Below are positions 22,036-31,999 of a stretch of DNA of 60,000 nt, one piece after another. The stretch's first letter is position 1. Every line of letters begins with the position of its first letter. The notes beneath the pieces are model-generated. The model was not told the origin of the DNA and searched no databases. It saw only the letters and a program-made list of their open reading frames with translations. The stretch lies in NCBI GenBank assembly GCA_037447655.1, contig JBBHKE010002698.1, forward strand, positions 300,782-360,781, in the 5' to 3' direction. The position numbers and the translations under genes were made by a program. The stretch comes from Zygnema cylindricum (lineage: Eukaryota > Streptophyta > Zygnematophyceae > Zygnematales > Zygnemataceae).

Positions 22036-22475
22036 GGTTATGGGTCCACACCCATGGCTACCCATATTAGAGGGATCTAACTATCACTACAGGAAGTGTG
22101 TGCTTTGATGTTTTCTTCGAAATGATGGAGATAATAGATGTGGTGGATGGTACTCTGGCAGAAACATCAAGTGGATGGGAAAAAAAGAACTGTGAGTGTC
22201 TAAGGGTTGTCAAGAACTCCTCGACTAAGAAACTGGTAATGACATATCTTAAGTTGAAAAATGCAGTTGAATTATGGAAATGCCTAGAATGTAGGAATTC
22301 AGAGACTTTTGTGTATCACTTGTTTAATACTGAAAGTAAACTTTTTAGATATAAAGTATGTAGGCGGAAACATGGTGAAATATTTTACAGGTATAGAAAG
22401 ATTCTTTGCAGAAAATGCTTTGGTAGGAGGATGCTTTAAAGATGCTCAACAAGTCGTTTTATTAATGAGAGGATT
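22010..22475 (+). pseudogene. TR-GAG gag, first half (copy A), broken by gypsy insertion
   Basis: Starts ATG GCT GAA in the LTR and reads MAEIGYGQLVMGPHPWLPI, matching the intact gag at 43007-44284. A stop follows shortly, and the homology continues in another frame: MEIIDVVDGTLAETSSGWEK, then LRVVKNSSTKKLVMTYLKLK and AVELWKCLE. The homology stops at ...atgagaggatt (22465-22475), where the gypsy element begins. It resumes at 32000 with atgagagattacc. Confidence 0.85.
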
Positions 22476-22681
22476 TGTCGTGCATGTGTCAAACATTGTT
22501 AAGATGCAAATAATATCATCAGCTGTGCTCCACTTAAACCCAAACGATGAAAATATATTGTGAATAAAATAAGACATGAAAGAGAAAAATAAATAGATAT
22601 AACAACAGGCAAGGTGAAAGAAAAAGAAAGGCCAACGACTTAGCTGGTTATGATAAGGTCGGTTTACCCCCCTCAAGCTCT

Positions 22682-22909
22682 TTAGCCGGCAAAGGAGTTG
22701 GCCAACACGACCGGTAGCTCGCGACATCCGTGGCAAAACCAATGAAAATCCGGAACTGCTAACAATGGTGGCACCAAACACTCCATGTGAAACCCTTGAT
22801 TGCAATGATCACAAAGTAACATGGTAGTTTCCTTGTTCGATCGATGACAAAAGGTACATGCCGTCGCCTCCGTAATCAGCATCTGCATAGGATACATATC
22901 CTGCGACAA
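22682..22909 (-). pseudogene. PHD zinc finger at the C-terminus of gypsy pol
   Basis: The frame reads ACTFCHRSNKETTMLLCDHC, then NQGFHMECL and WFCHGC: a full C4-H-C3 set of zinc ligands in PHD spacing. Upstream, with frame changes, it joins the integrase C-terminal region. PHD fingers read histone tails, typically H3 lysine 4 states, so an insertion-site role is plausible; chromodomains play that part in other gypsy clades. The zinc ligands are all intact although the polyprotein is broken. Confidence 0.85.
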
Positions 22910-23208
22910 ATTTGGTAAGTAACATGGAGCACAATTCTTGGAGTACTCTCAAAAAGTTCGGGTGTCCCCTCCTTGTAATACCAACATTCTGTTCGGATCC
23001 GCCTCGAAGATCGTAGGATGTGTGAAGAAACATCAGTGTCCAAAGTGTCGAAAGATTGCCTTCGAAGATAAACATAGTCTCCCACCCGATAGGGCTTCTG
23101 TTGCAGCTTGTAACTGCCACCACGAGTGGTGGCTAACCGAATTGTGTCTCGATGCTTGGAAATCTGCAGGTTATCAAAAGCCATGGATATTTCACGGGCA
23201 AAAAGCAA
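22876..23208 (-). pseudogene. Gypsy integrase C-terminal region
   Basis: Contains ISKHRDTIRLATTRGGSYK and the basic PYRVGDYVYLRRQ block, typical of the SH3-like C-terminal domain after the integrase core. It shifts frame before the PHD finger. It lies just downstream of the catalytic core at 23452-24219. Confidence 0.7.
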
Positions 23209-23451
23209 AGCACGACGAGTGAGTTATTCCTAAAAGATAGTGTCAGACATCAGCAGAAGTGGAAAGCTTGCAGCTTTATGAATATTGCGATCGAGCAATG
23301 GTTGTCGCCAAAATAAAACATATTACGGGCTGAAATTAGCCAGACTAGCTTGAACTGACATGCGATATCCCATGGTAATGTAACCGAGGGACTCGTCCCA
23401 AACCGAAATGTGTTTCTCTAAGCAATGCTTATGCAAGGCACGCTTAAATAT

Positions 23452-24219
23452 CTAGACTGCCCGTTCAGCCAGGCCATCGGCCTGGGGGTGATCCTGACTA
23501 GTACGATGATGATCGATGAGAGCCTCATCAAGCATCTCTTGAAATTCTCCCCAAAATTCTGTACCTTGATGCGTAAGAACCTCGGCTGTGGCACCGTATC
23601 TCATAAAGACATGTTCCTTAAAAGCTGCGGTGGTTAACTTAGCTTTCTTGTGAGGCAGGGCTACGACCTCTACCCACTTACTGAAATTTTCGATCATAAT
23701 CATGATATATTGTTTCCCCCTACGTGAGATGGGAAAAGGTCCAGCCAGATCGACCGACCATCGATATAATAAACCCCTAATAGGTAGAGGTTGGAGCGTA
23801 GTCTGCCGGTTAGAGAAAGAAGTTAGGAGACGGTCGCATGTGGCACACTTGTGTAGAATAGCAGCGACATCAGCTTGCATTCTTGACCACCAATACTGTA
23901 CCTGAACTAGACGTAACGTTCGCTGGGTACCGTAGTGACCAAGCTCAGTGTGAATGTGCTCAATGAGAGAAAGACGCTCGGTAGGCCATGGAACGTGCCT
24001 ATGGCTTCCGTCTCCCAACAACCGAACTAAAGATCCCCCGAGCCAAAGGTAAATTTTGGCCCTCTTTTTCACTCGGTCTTTTTCATCAGAGGTAGTGCTG
24101 GACCTGAAGGTCTGGGAGGATAAGAAAACAATGAGAGGCCCGTCATTGCTAGGATCAGTGGCGGGACGGGGGTTGATAATAGACGCCAAATAATAAGATA
24201 GATAAAAACCCATTGACAT
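23452..24219 (-). pseudogene. Gypsy integrase: HHCC finger and catalytic core
   Basis: 255 open codons. The zinc finger reads HTELGHYGTQRT ... CATCDR (H-x3-H ... C-x2-C). The core begins WSVDLAGPFPISRRGKQY (first Asp present) and has NFSKWVEVVALP. The second catalytic position reads VLTHQGTEFWGEFQ, with His replacing the expected Asp. The Glu is in QADGLAERAV. The loss of one of the D-D-E residues by a D-to-H change would inactivate strand transfer. Up to the end of the track the frame is otherwise open, so decay is recent to moderate. Confidence 0.9.
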
Positions 24220-24249
24220 GACGGGAACATCGTCGTCATCGAAATCCTG

Positions 24250-24585
24250 TCAAACTCCGTTATCTGTTGTTCGGGGCAAAGGATTTCGGGAAATTCCGTC
24301 TGCGTTTAGACTAAGGAGACCTGGTCGGTGAATTATTTCAACGTCATATTCTTGTAAGATTAAAGCCCATCGGGCTAACTTCCCGGAAAGCTTATCGTTC
24401 GTCATCAGCCAATGTAAGGGTTGATGGTCAGTTATGAGTGTGAAAGGTTTTCCGTACAAATAATGGCGGAAGTGAACGACTCTCCAATCCGCGGCTAGAC
24501 ACTCTCTTTCGTAGCTACTATAATTTGATTCAGCCCGGTTATTGCTTCTACTCGTGTAAGCAACTACGTATTCCTCTCCGCTCAA
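24250..24585 (-). pseudogene. Gypsy RNase H domain
   Basis: Reads EEYVVAYTSRSNNRAESNYS, YERECLAADWRVVHFRHYLY, FTLITDHQPLHWLM, ARWALILQEYDVEIIHRPG and NADGISRNP. These are the conserved gypsy RNase H blocks, including the Glu in YERECLA and the Asp in TDHQPL. It continues in a shifted frame from the RT at 24613-25410. Confidence 0.9.
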
Positions 24586-24612
24586 CTCTATTTGTGTCCA
24601 AATGGCAGCGAT

Positions 24613-25410
24613 TTAGGGTTTCCCAAAATCTATTTGGAAACAAAAAGGGAGTTTGTGATTGGGAGGACGAAGAATTGGAGCACTTGATAAAGCGGTTTTT
24701 AATTTTTGAAATGCGGAAATCTGATCGGGACCCCATTTAAACGCCACTTCCTTCTTGAGAAGGTCGTTTAACGGAGATGCGATAGTGCTAAAATTAGATA
24801 AAAACCTGCGATAATAATTAGCAAGTTTGAGAAAGGCTCGCAGACTTGTGAGGTCCGTGGGAGCAGGCAATTTACTGATTGCTTCTACCTTTGCTTCGAG
24901 AGGAGTGATCCCCTCAGCCGAGATAAAATGGCCGAGGTAAGGCACTCCCTCGGCTCCAAAGGTGCGTTTCAGTGGATGACATTTTAATCCGACCTTTTTT
25001 AATTCAGTCAATACCTATTCGATGTGAGCGGTGTGCTCTTTGATAGTAACCGAGGCAATGATGAGGTCATCGATGTAACATCTAGCAAACTTAAAACCTC
25101 CAAGAACGGAGTCCATGACTTTTTGAAATACTGCCGCAACATTGTTCAGTCCGAATGGCATTACGGCCCATTCCCATCGGCCGTCGCTACCCCAAAAGGC
25201 AGTTTTATGCCGGTCTTTTTCCTCTTTCTCAATTTGATTGAATCCTTGACGGTGGTCAAGGATACTAAAATACTTTACTCCGCCTACATGATCAAATATT
25301 TCTTCGGCAAGAGGCATGGGATGACGATGTTGAACCGTTCTAGCATTTAGTTCACTATAGTCACCACACATTCGACGTTCTGTAAAATTACCCTCGAATC
25401 CTTTTTCCAA
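24613..25410 (-). pseudogene. Gypsy reverse transcriptase (two open segments)
   Basis: Segment 25410-25015 holds RRMCGDYSELNARTVQHRHP, YFSILDHRQGFNQI, KTAFWGSDGRWEWAVMPFGL and the active-site box RCYIDDLIIAS. A stop separates it from 25011-24613, with LKCHPLKRTFGAEGVPYLGH, RAFLKLANYYRRFLSNF and FKWGPDQISAFQKLK. The YIDD catalytic box is intact. Normal motif LDLRSGYHQI appears as LDHRQGFNQI. Together these give the full RT palm, connection and thumb. Confidence 0.92.
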
Positions 25411-26164
25411 GGCATGACAGTGGGAGCTTCAAATGTGGAGTCTGACCGATAGATTAGCCTAGCTTACTCAACTTCACCACATCGCTTGTCTACCATTTCC
25501 CATTCAGTTTCTAACAAACGATGTTTCAGTTTAAATATCGGGCGGTCATCTTCGAGATCTATCGACATCTTATAAGCGGTGTAACGACCCAAATCATTCA
25601 TAGAAAGAGCAAAGGCATGCACATTTTCGTAAAACTACGTCATTCAGTAACTCTTGTTTGGCCTTTGTTAGGTTGGTGCCGAATTTCCATTAAGGAGCAT
25701 CAAAATTTTCGGTTGTCTTAGCTTCCATAGCTTGTGCAAAGGCCAACTGCTCATCTGTGATAAGCGTTTGACCTAACTCGTAAGATAAGCTTTTGACCTA
25801 ACTCGTAAGCTGCAGGTGTCTGTTTAAGGCGATTAATCGAATGATTCCAACTGCGTGTTGGAAAAGTAGCACTCTAATGAGGAGTGGGTGGAATATGCAT
25901 GGGACATGTAGACTGGACAGCCGTGTATGCGGGAATAGACCAGGACATATGGCTAGGATTGAGTAAATCATAGATAGAGATCTCCAGGACTGGTGGAATT
26001 GGAGAAGGAAAGAGGAATAATAGAAATGTGGTCCCTTGGAGAGTGGGACGGAAAGATTTTCTTAGTGATGCATTCCCCCCCCCAGCTGGCTGAGAAATAT
26101 GTTCCTGAGAGTAGGGACCAGATGCAAACCCAAGACCTAAAACAAAAGACAAAGATTGAGGATC
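25411..26164 (-). pseudogene. Linker between DNA methyltransferase and RT
   Basis: No conserved domain recognised. An open frame at 25874-26167 begins MDPQSLSFVLGLGF and continues directly from the end of the methyltransferase. Below about 25870 the frame is broken by several stops before RT homology begins at about 25430. Confidence 0.5.
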
Positions 26165-27075
26165 CATGACACGACCTAATAAAGTGCATTTTTGACGTTC
26201 AGTAAGACCAAAGCGGCCGTAGTGCCTCGAATAAAATGCATGAGGCGTTCTCGTTCCGTAGAGGTAGGCTCTTCGAGCTCACCGGTATGAATTTTTCGGA
26301 GCATACCAAGACCGTCATAAGAGAATGCATGTGAATGTGGGTAAGAAACTAAAGTAGGAAGCACCTTGAGAGTTTGACACAGGACATTAACATTGAAATT
26401 AGGGGGACAGTCCTTTTGAATGCAAGGCTGCACCTTATGGAAAGGAAGAAGGGCAGCCTGAATGTTTGTAGGAGGAGGACGAACTAACAAGTTGGCCTCA
26501 CGGAGTCTACCAACATCGATCAGGTTCTCCATTTGGAGCGAACCCGTTGTGCTAGTGAACCATGGCGAGCCGCGTCAATAGTAAGAGGCGGATCAATTAA
26601 TTGTTCGATCCGTTGATTATCAGCCAAGACTCTAGGTCTTGAATCATTATAGGCTGCGATATTTTCCAAGATATACCCCATAGGATGATCTAAAGTTTGT
26701 AGAAAATGCAGGATTCAAACCAATTCAAAAAATAATAGGTGCGGGGATCGGCTAATCCGAGGCCTTTCCTAGCCCGAGACATTCCCTAGCACTCCCATCC
26801 GCCAAAAACTAGATCGATTGGACATATCTCTAGTAAGTTATGGTTGCCCACAATCCGAATGTCTTGTGGGAGGCCAGTATGCATATGCTCGTATGCAGAT
26901 TTTGGTAACAAATGCGGGTATTCGGAATGCAACAGATTACAATGATGTAATTGTGCTTTCCGTGCTAACGGATCAATCTCAACCGAATAATAAAATCGGA
27001 TAAATAATCCATTTTGCAAAAATGCAAGGAGGGAAGTGCCTATTCCAGCGAAAAGGTCCAAAATAACCAATCTAT
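26165..27075 (-). pseudogene. C5 cytosine DNA methyltransferase domain inside gypsy pol
   Basis: From high to low coordinates the motifs come in normal order. Motif I is VILDLFAGIGTSLLAF (about 27030-27070). The SAM-binding acidic strand is YYSVEIDPLARKA (about 26980). Motif IV is PIDLVFGGWEC followed by TAG (26786-26788) and GMSRARKGLGLADPRTYYF. Motif VI is YILENIAAYND (about 26660, other frame). Motif VIII is SLAQRVRSKW (about 26545). The C-terminal blocks are LPTLVSYPHSHAF, EPTSTERERLMHF and ERQKCTLLGRVMDP (about 26165-26330). The catalytic Cys is kept, but the usual Pro-Cys-Gln is Glu-Cys-(stop), one C-to-T step from Gln. The spacing and the ENI/QRVR motifs suggest a de novo (DNMT3-like or related) enzyme. 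It uses S-adenosylmethionine to methylate cytosine C5. Confidence 0.88.
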
Positions 27076-27384
27076 TTAGATGAGGTTTTCATTAGACCAG
27101 ATTCCAATTAATGGGAAGAAACCCAAAAGAGTCTATACAGACTAGGATTGTTGGAGAGAACGGAGAAAGTGGAATTGACAAGGTTTGGTTATAGATTCGG
27201 TCAAATTCCCTCGTATCTATAAGAAAACCTGGGTCACTAAAAATTTATGGTAAGTAAGAACTATCGGGCATAATTTCTTCTGCTGACAATGAATGAAATA
27301 TTTCGGCCCCCACCGAATTCCCTGAAAATGCAGGTATGGAGGTGGCCGAATTCGCCATAATAGGCATGGGCTTCCTAGCAGAAA

Positions 27385-28082
27385 TTAGCGGAATGCAGAT
27401 TTTGCGTTCCGGGAAGCTAGTGGGCCTATAAGAAAATGTCTGATCAGCATGTCAACACCACCCCCTAAACGAAATATAACGTCCTGTCCCACTAGGCATT
27501 CATAGTCACTACATTTACTGACTAGAGCGTGAACCGAGATTTCAGCAAAGTCTGTGGGCGTTCGGTTTTGGAACCTGAAAAAAAGCGATTTTTTAGTGAT
27601 TCCTAAGACTGGCTCAGTTGTACCCGCTGATGTTAACAAGCGAGTAGAAGTGGACTGAAGCTTGTCTAGAGTTAGACCAAGCTTGAGTGTAAAGCTCGAG
27701 CCGAATAACACTGGCTTGCACCCGTATCCATGAGAGGCAGGGAAGGGGCTATACCATTGATCAATAATGCACCCTTCCCGTTATCCAAAAAACTGATGTG
27801 AAGATCAAGGGACTTTTGTTCCTCCATGGAAATAGGCTGAATAGCAACAAGATTTTTGTGCAGCTGAGGTGCTTGTAACGCGGCAGCTGTAGCTGAGCTA
27901 TCGGAGGTTAATGAGATAGGGGAGATTTTCGGTGAGTCGGAAATCATAGTGGATAGAATGCACAAGCGTTCTTTCACGCGGTGTACCTCATGTATAGTGC
28001 GATCCACTATGTTGAGAGCTTTAGGCGCGATGGCTGAAGCGGTTTTGGGCAACGGAGGAGAAGGTTCTTTAGTGAATGACAA
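27385..28082 (-). pseudogene. Gypsy aspartic protease (retropepsin)
   Basis: One frame ends GIAPSLPLMDTGASQCYSAR, with the DTGA active-site loop of retropepsins. The next frame (27711-27385) continues with LDKLQSTSTRLLTSAG, ISVHALVSKCSDYECLVGQD and a GGGVDMLI-type ending. The preceding part (28082-27760) is a Ser/Pro-rich linker after the zinc knuckles. One frameshift separates the DTGA motif from the rest. Confidence 0.8.
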
Positions 28083-28439
28083 AGGAATGCAGGTGTTAGG
28101 AGTTTTACTGTCACGGTTGTGATCGGTCGAATCTTTGTCAATGGTAGCCTCTCATTGTTGGATGGTGGAATCTCGTAAGATTCCACTTGCCAACGTGGGC
28201 ATGTGTACCACATTGCGAGCCATGCCTGTAAATTGTGGCTTCATTTGAGTCATGAAGGCTACGAATTGTTCCTTCATTATAACCGCCATTTGCTCTTGCA
28301 TTTCTAAACACTCTCTCTCTCTTCGAGATACCTGAGGTGGAGTGGTGTCCTTCTCCGGTTATTTAACCGGTTGAACCGGTCTTGCGGATCGAGCTGGAAT
28401 GCCACCACTCTTAATTTGGTTCTGATTGGAATATTGCGA

Positions 28440-29781
28440 GTTTTTTATATGACAACGATAGACATAATGTCCGGTTTGCTTGCAATGTGTACAGGTAGCA
28501 ATTTTGTTTGGACACCTTCAAGCATCATGCCCCGTCTTCTGACATCGGAAACATAATCGGTTTTTGGGAGCAACAGGTGGGGTTCCCATGGTTGGAACTT
28601 TAGGAGGCCGTTGTTAGGCCGAGGATTGTTCCATGGTGGAACAATCAGTTCATTCGGGACCGCTTTAGGACGGTCATGGGCTTCCCACCAACAATTTTGC
28701 TTTTCATATTCCACGGCATGCTGGGCGGCTTGGTCGAAAGTGAACTTCAAACCATACGTTTAAGTCAGGTGACTCTAGATAAATTTCTTAGACTGACTCG
28801 GAAACTGTCCTACAAATTTTTGGACAGCTTCAACATCCGACATTAAGTCCCGCAATGCTTCACGAAAAGCTTCCATACGAGCACGCATGGCAAGGGCGGT
28901 CTCTCTTGACTTTCGCTCGAACTTCATTAACTCACGAACTTGGTTTGGGTTTTGCCTAAGGTATTCCGCATGCAACACTTCAAGCATGATAGAGAGCGGA
29001 TCCAATATAGGGATTGTCACGCTGGTCGTGCTGGAATTCCAGCACGTGCGGCTATATCAAATTGTTGCGGTATTTCCGCAACTTCTGCTGTAATAACATT
29101 GCCATTGAGATCAAGGACTTCCGAGATAGCCGGTTGATAAGGAATTTCTGGTTGTCATATAATAGCAGGACTCCCAGCGAACGCTGGAGAAAACTCCGTC
29201 ATCGCAAGTACGGAATCATACTTGCGCGAATAAAGACTAAGGGCTAAACCGCGGAGGTAACGGCCTAAAAGAGAGAAAGCGACCCGTAGGGCGAACCGAT
29301 CTTGGTACCGAAATGCAAGATCACACATTTCGATATCAAATAGCATTCGGAAATGCGATAAAGTCATGGTGTCCTTCATTCCTGAAAAATTGAAATGAAG
29401 GCGCCCCCCTCCCTCTGATGTGGAAGCCATTTCCAATAATGGAATGCTTGGGGATAAAAATGGATTGGTAATTTGTGGAAACCAAAAAGATAATGAATCG
29501 AAATCCGACCCGTCAAGGGAATCCTGGTCAGATTCCTCTTCGAAAAATGTGGAAGAGAGTGATGATAAGGAAGTTACCGAGGTGAGAGTAGATCGAACAG
29601 AAGGGGAAATTTGACCTGAGATATTTAGGACAGGATGGTCCAAAAGACTAGATAAATCTGATGGTCCGGATTCCGTGGGCCTAAACAAGGCCGATGATCG
29701 GGTGGTTCCAACAAGATAATCGAGATTATCCCAATCGGTGGGCATAAAAAATGATAACACCAAATGTTGACCAGATAACAA
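28440..29781 (-). pseudogene. Gypsy Gag with two CCHC zinc knuckles
   Basis: Segment 29781-29155 starts near MPTDWDNLDYLVG and continues through a Ser-rich region to HFNFSGMKDTMTLSHFRMLF. Segment 29020-28775 is capsid-like: LHAEYLRQNPNQVRELMKFE and AMRARMEAFREALRDLM. At about 28450-28570, in a shifted frame, are CFRCQKTGHDA(stop)RC and CTHCKQTGHYVYRC, two canonical C-x2-C-x4-H-x4-C knuckles; one carries a stop. Gag packages the RNA and forms the particle. Several frameshifts are present. Confidence 0.82.
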
Positions 29782-31999
29782 AATCGATCTATCCGATATG
29801 CTTCAAATGCCAGGCCACACCACTCTCTTGTCCAATCAGCCAAACAACCTCCTACAGGGCCTCGGTGGCCAGATCTATCAAGAAGCCGTATTACCAAAAC
29901 CTTCTACCTTGCAAATAAGGGGACAAGGCCGAAGGGCCAAATCTATTAAGGCAAATAATTTTCTATCCAAGCACTCCGAACTGCGGATCTAAAGCGGCAC
30001 AATCCACAAAAGAGCTAACCACTGCCTCCAACGGCAAGATCTATGGAAAAAATCCCACACCGGGCAATGGAAACTTAGCCAAGGCCACTCAGGGCCAGAT
30101 AGCAAGCAGGGAAAGCTAGACAAATGCAATGCTCAATACAAGTGGATTAACACTAATCCACTCCAAACACGATCCCTCTATACGATCAACCGACTACCTT
30201 AGCACGCGCCTGTACCCGCAAGGCATCGTGATACTTACATAACACTCTTAGCAATCTGGTGATTGCCAAGGGTGAACTACGGTTGTTCGCTACAACCGAA
30301 GTTTTGCAGAGCTCCCAAGAACGGATCCGCTCCACTAACTCCACTCCTTAGTGAAGTATGACTGAATGTGAGCAAACGATGCCCATTATATATAACAAAG
30401 AAAATGGGATAAACAAAAACCAAATACTTAAATTAGCGTAGTATATCGTTGGATGAAAATTGGCAAATAAGATAAAATGTCATCTAAGAAGCAAATGGTA
30501 ATTATATATGAAAAGCTAGTTATAGATTTTCGTGGAAATGTATCTATAAATATATATTTTTGATTATTTTTTTAAATATTTTTGTTTTTTTTTCCTAAGA
30601 TAAAAAGAAAACCGAAATTGAAATAAAAATAAACAAGCGAGAAAAGAAAATACGACAATTTTCAAGTGCAGGAATACTAAGCTGATGGATGACCACTACG
30701 CCCCACGGTCTATTTATATTCCTTGCAGGAGTTATCTTTATCGAGAATAATCTGAATTTATACTCAAATAAAATAAATCAAAGCATAAACAACTGAGAAA
30801 GATAAATAAAAACTGAAAATGATAATATGCCCAACACTTATGAGGTTTGAGATAACCAAACTCAAAAGATGCGAATAAGCCAAATAGAAATAAATACACA
30901 ATCTCAAGAAATAAAACAACAAATCAATAATCCCAACATGCAACTTCCACACTAATTAAAATTCAGCCATAGCCGGGGGAAGAAGTTTGTGTTGTGAGAT
31001 CGCGGTCGAAATCCACTCAAAAGGACGAGAAAAGTGAAGGGAAACCGTGTAGGTCTTGGCCGAAGCTGTATAGATTAATATGATAATTTAATAGAAAACT
31101 AGACGCTTCACGCAAAGGCAGAAAAAATCGCCTCTAAGCTGTCCGGACAATTTTACAAATAAAAAGATGGCTGCAAGGAATCCTCAATGCTGAAAAATAA
31201 ATAAAATGAATAATTCTTGTCTTGAAAATTGTGTGCATGAAATGATCCGAAATGAACTAATTAACCAAAATTACGCCTAGAGAAAACAGGCCAATCAGAG
31301 TACAGCGTGCTATGTAAGTATTTGCGTCTAGTTTGGATTCGGCAATAGGAGGCCGAAATTCTATGCCCTACGTTACAGAATCTATAACCTACGGATTAAA
31401 ACCCTTCCTATCTACATGTGAACGCGTGAACCTCCAAATGGTCCACGACTTAAAATAGTCCAATTGCGTAGCTTCGTCAAAACTGACAGCCGATTTGTCA
31501 GTCATTTGCGTCGACAATCAAGATGTGAAGTTACAAAAATTACATAATCAGCGTCGACAGCCGGGATGCTACTCCACGTGAAATGATTAAAAAATGTCGT
31601 CGGCCGGGATTTCGGAAAACGAAATTAGGTAAGGTAGGACCGAAGGTACGTTCTAATTTGTAGTCGCGGGAATTCCGGGTAATGTAAGTCGTACGGTCGA
31701 CGAAAATAATCGAATCCACCGTCGACAGAAATCGCAGAAAATTTATGTCGTACGGTAGGACCGCGAGTACGGTCCAAATCGTCATCACGGAAATTGCGGG
31801 AAATATAGGTCGTACGGTCAAAAATACATATGTACGGTCGACGCGTACGGTGATGTAAAAATGTACGGTCGACGCGAACGCGAAATGTAGGTATGTACAG
31901 TCTTGTAAAACCCATATAACACCCAAATACAAATTAGTGTGGCAGCTGCCCGTCGTAATCCCTAAATATAAACAATTACAATGGCCGACGAGATGTGGC
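29782..31999 (-). other. Gypsy 5' leader / presumed LTR region
   Basis: About 2.2 kb without coding homology upstream of Gag. On the element strand a TATATATAAT box lies at about 30388-30400, followed by a GC-richer stretch toward Gag, which could be the promoter of a 5' LTR. Boundaries of the LTR and a primer-binding site were not identified. Confidence 0.45.
31630..31880. repeat. CpG-rich imperfect tandem repeat near the gypsy 5' end
   Basis: A unit beginning gtaggaccg and ending gtcgtacggtc occurs at about 31634-31700 and again at about 31755-31820, period about 121 bp. Further gtacggtcgacg strings continue to about 31880. The unit is dense in CpG (gtcgac, cgtacg). Confidence 0.75.

Larger units (their letters stand above)
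22476..31999 (-). mobile_element. Ty3/gypsy retroelement carrying a DNA methyltransferase and a PHD finger
   Basis: A 9.5-kb minus-strand element, nested in the gag of the compound TR-GAG element. Order from high to low coordinates: leader (about 2.2 kb), Gag, two CCHC knuckles, retropepsin, C5 cytosine methyltransferase, RT, RNase H, integrase with HHCC finger, integrase C-terminus, PHD finger. The flanking gag text is duplicated (atgagaggatt left, atgagagatt right), about 10 bp, longer than the 4-6 bp usual for gypsy. I could not find matching LTRs at the two ends by eye; they may be short, diverged or lost from one side. All domains carry stops or frameshifts, so this copy is dead. Confidence 0.85.

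Noticed and set aside
26165-27075. An independent host DNA methyltransferase gene
   Set aside because: It sits in the same strand and order between protease and RT, with matching decay, and the whole block is inside one insertion flanked by split gag sequence.
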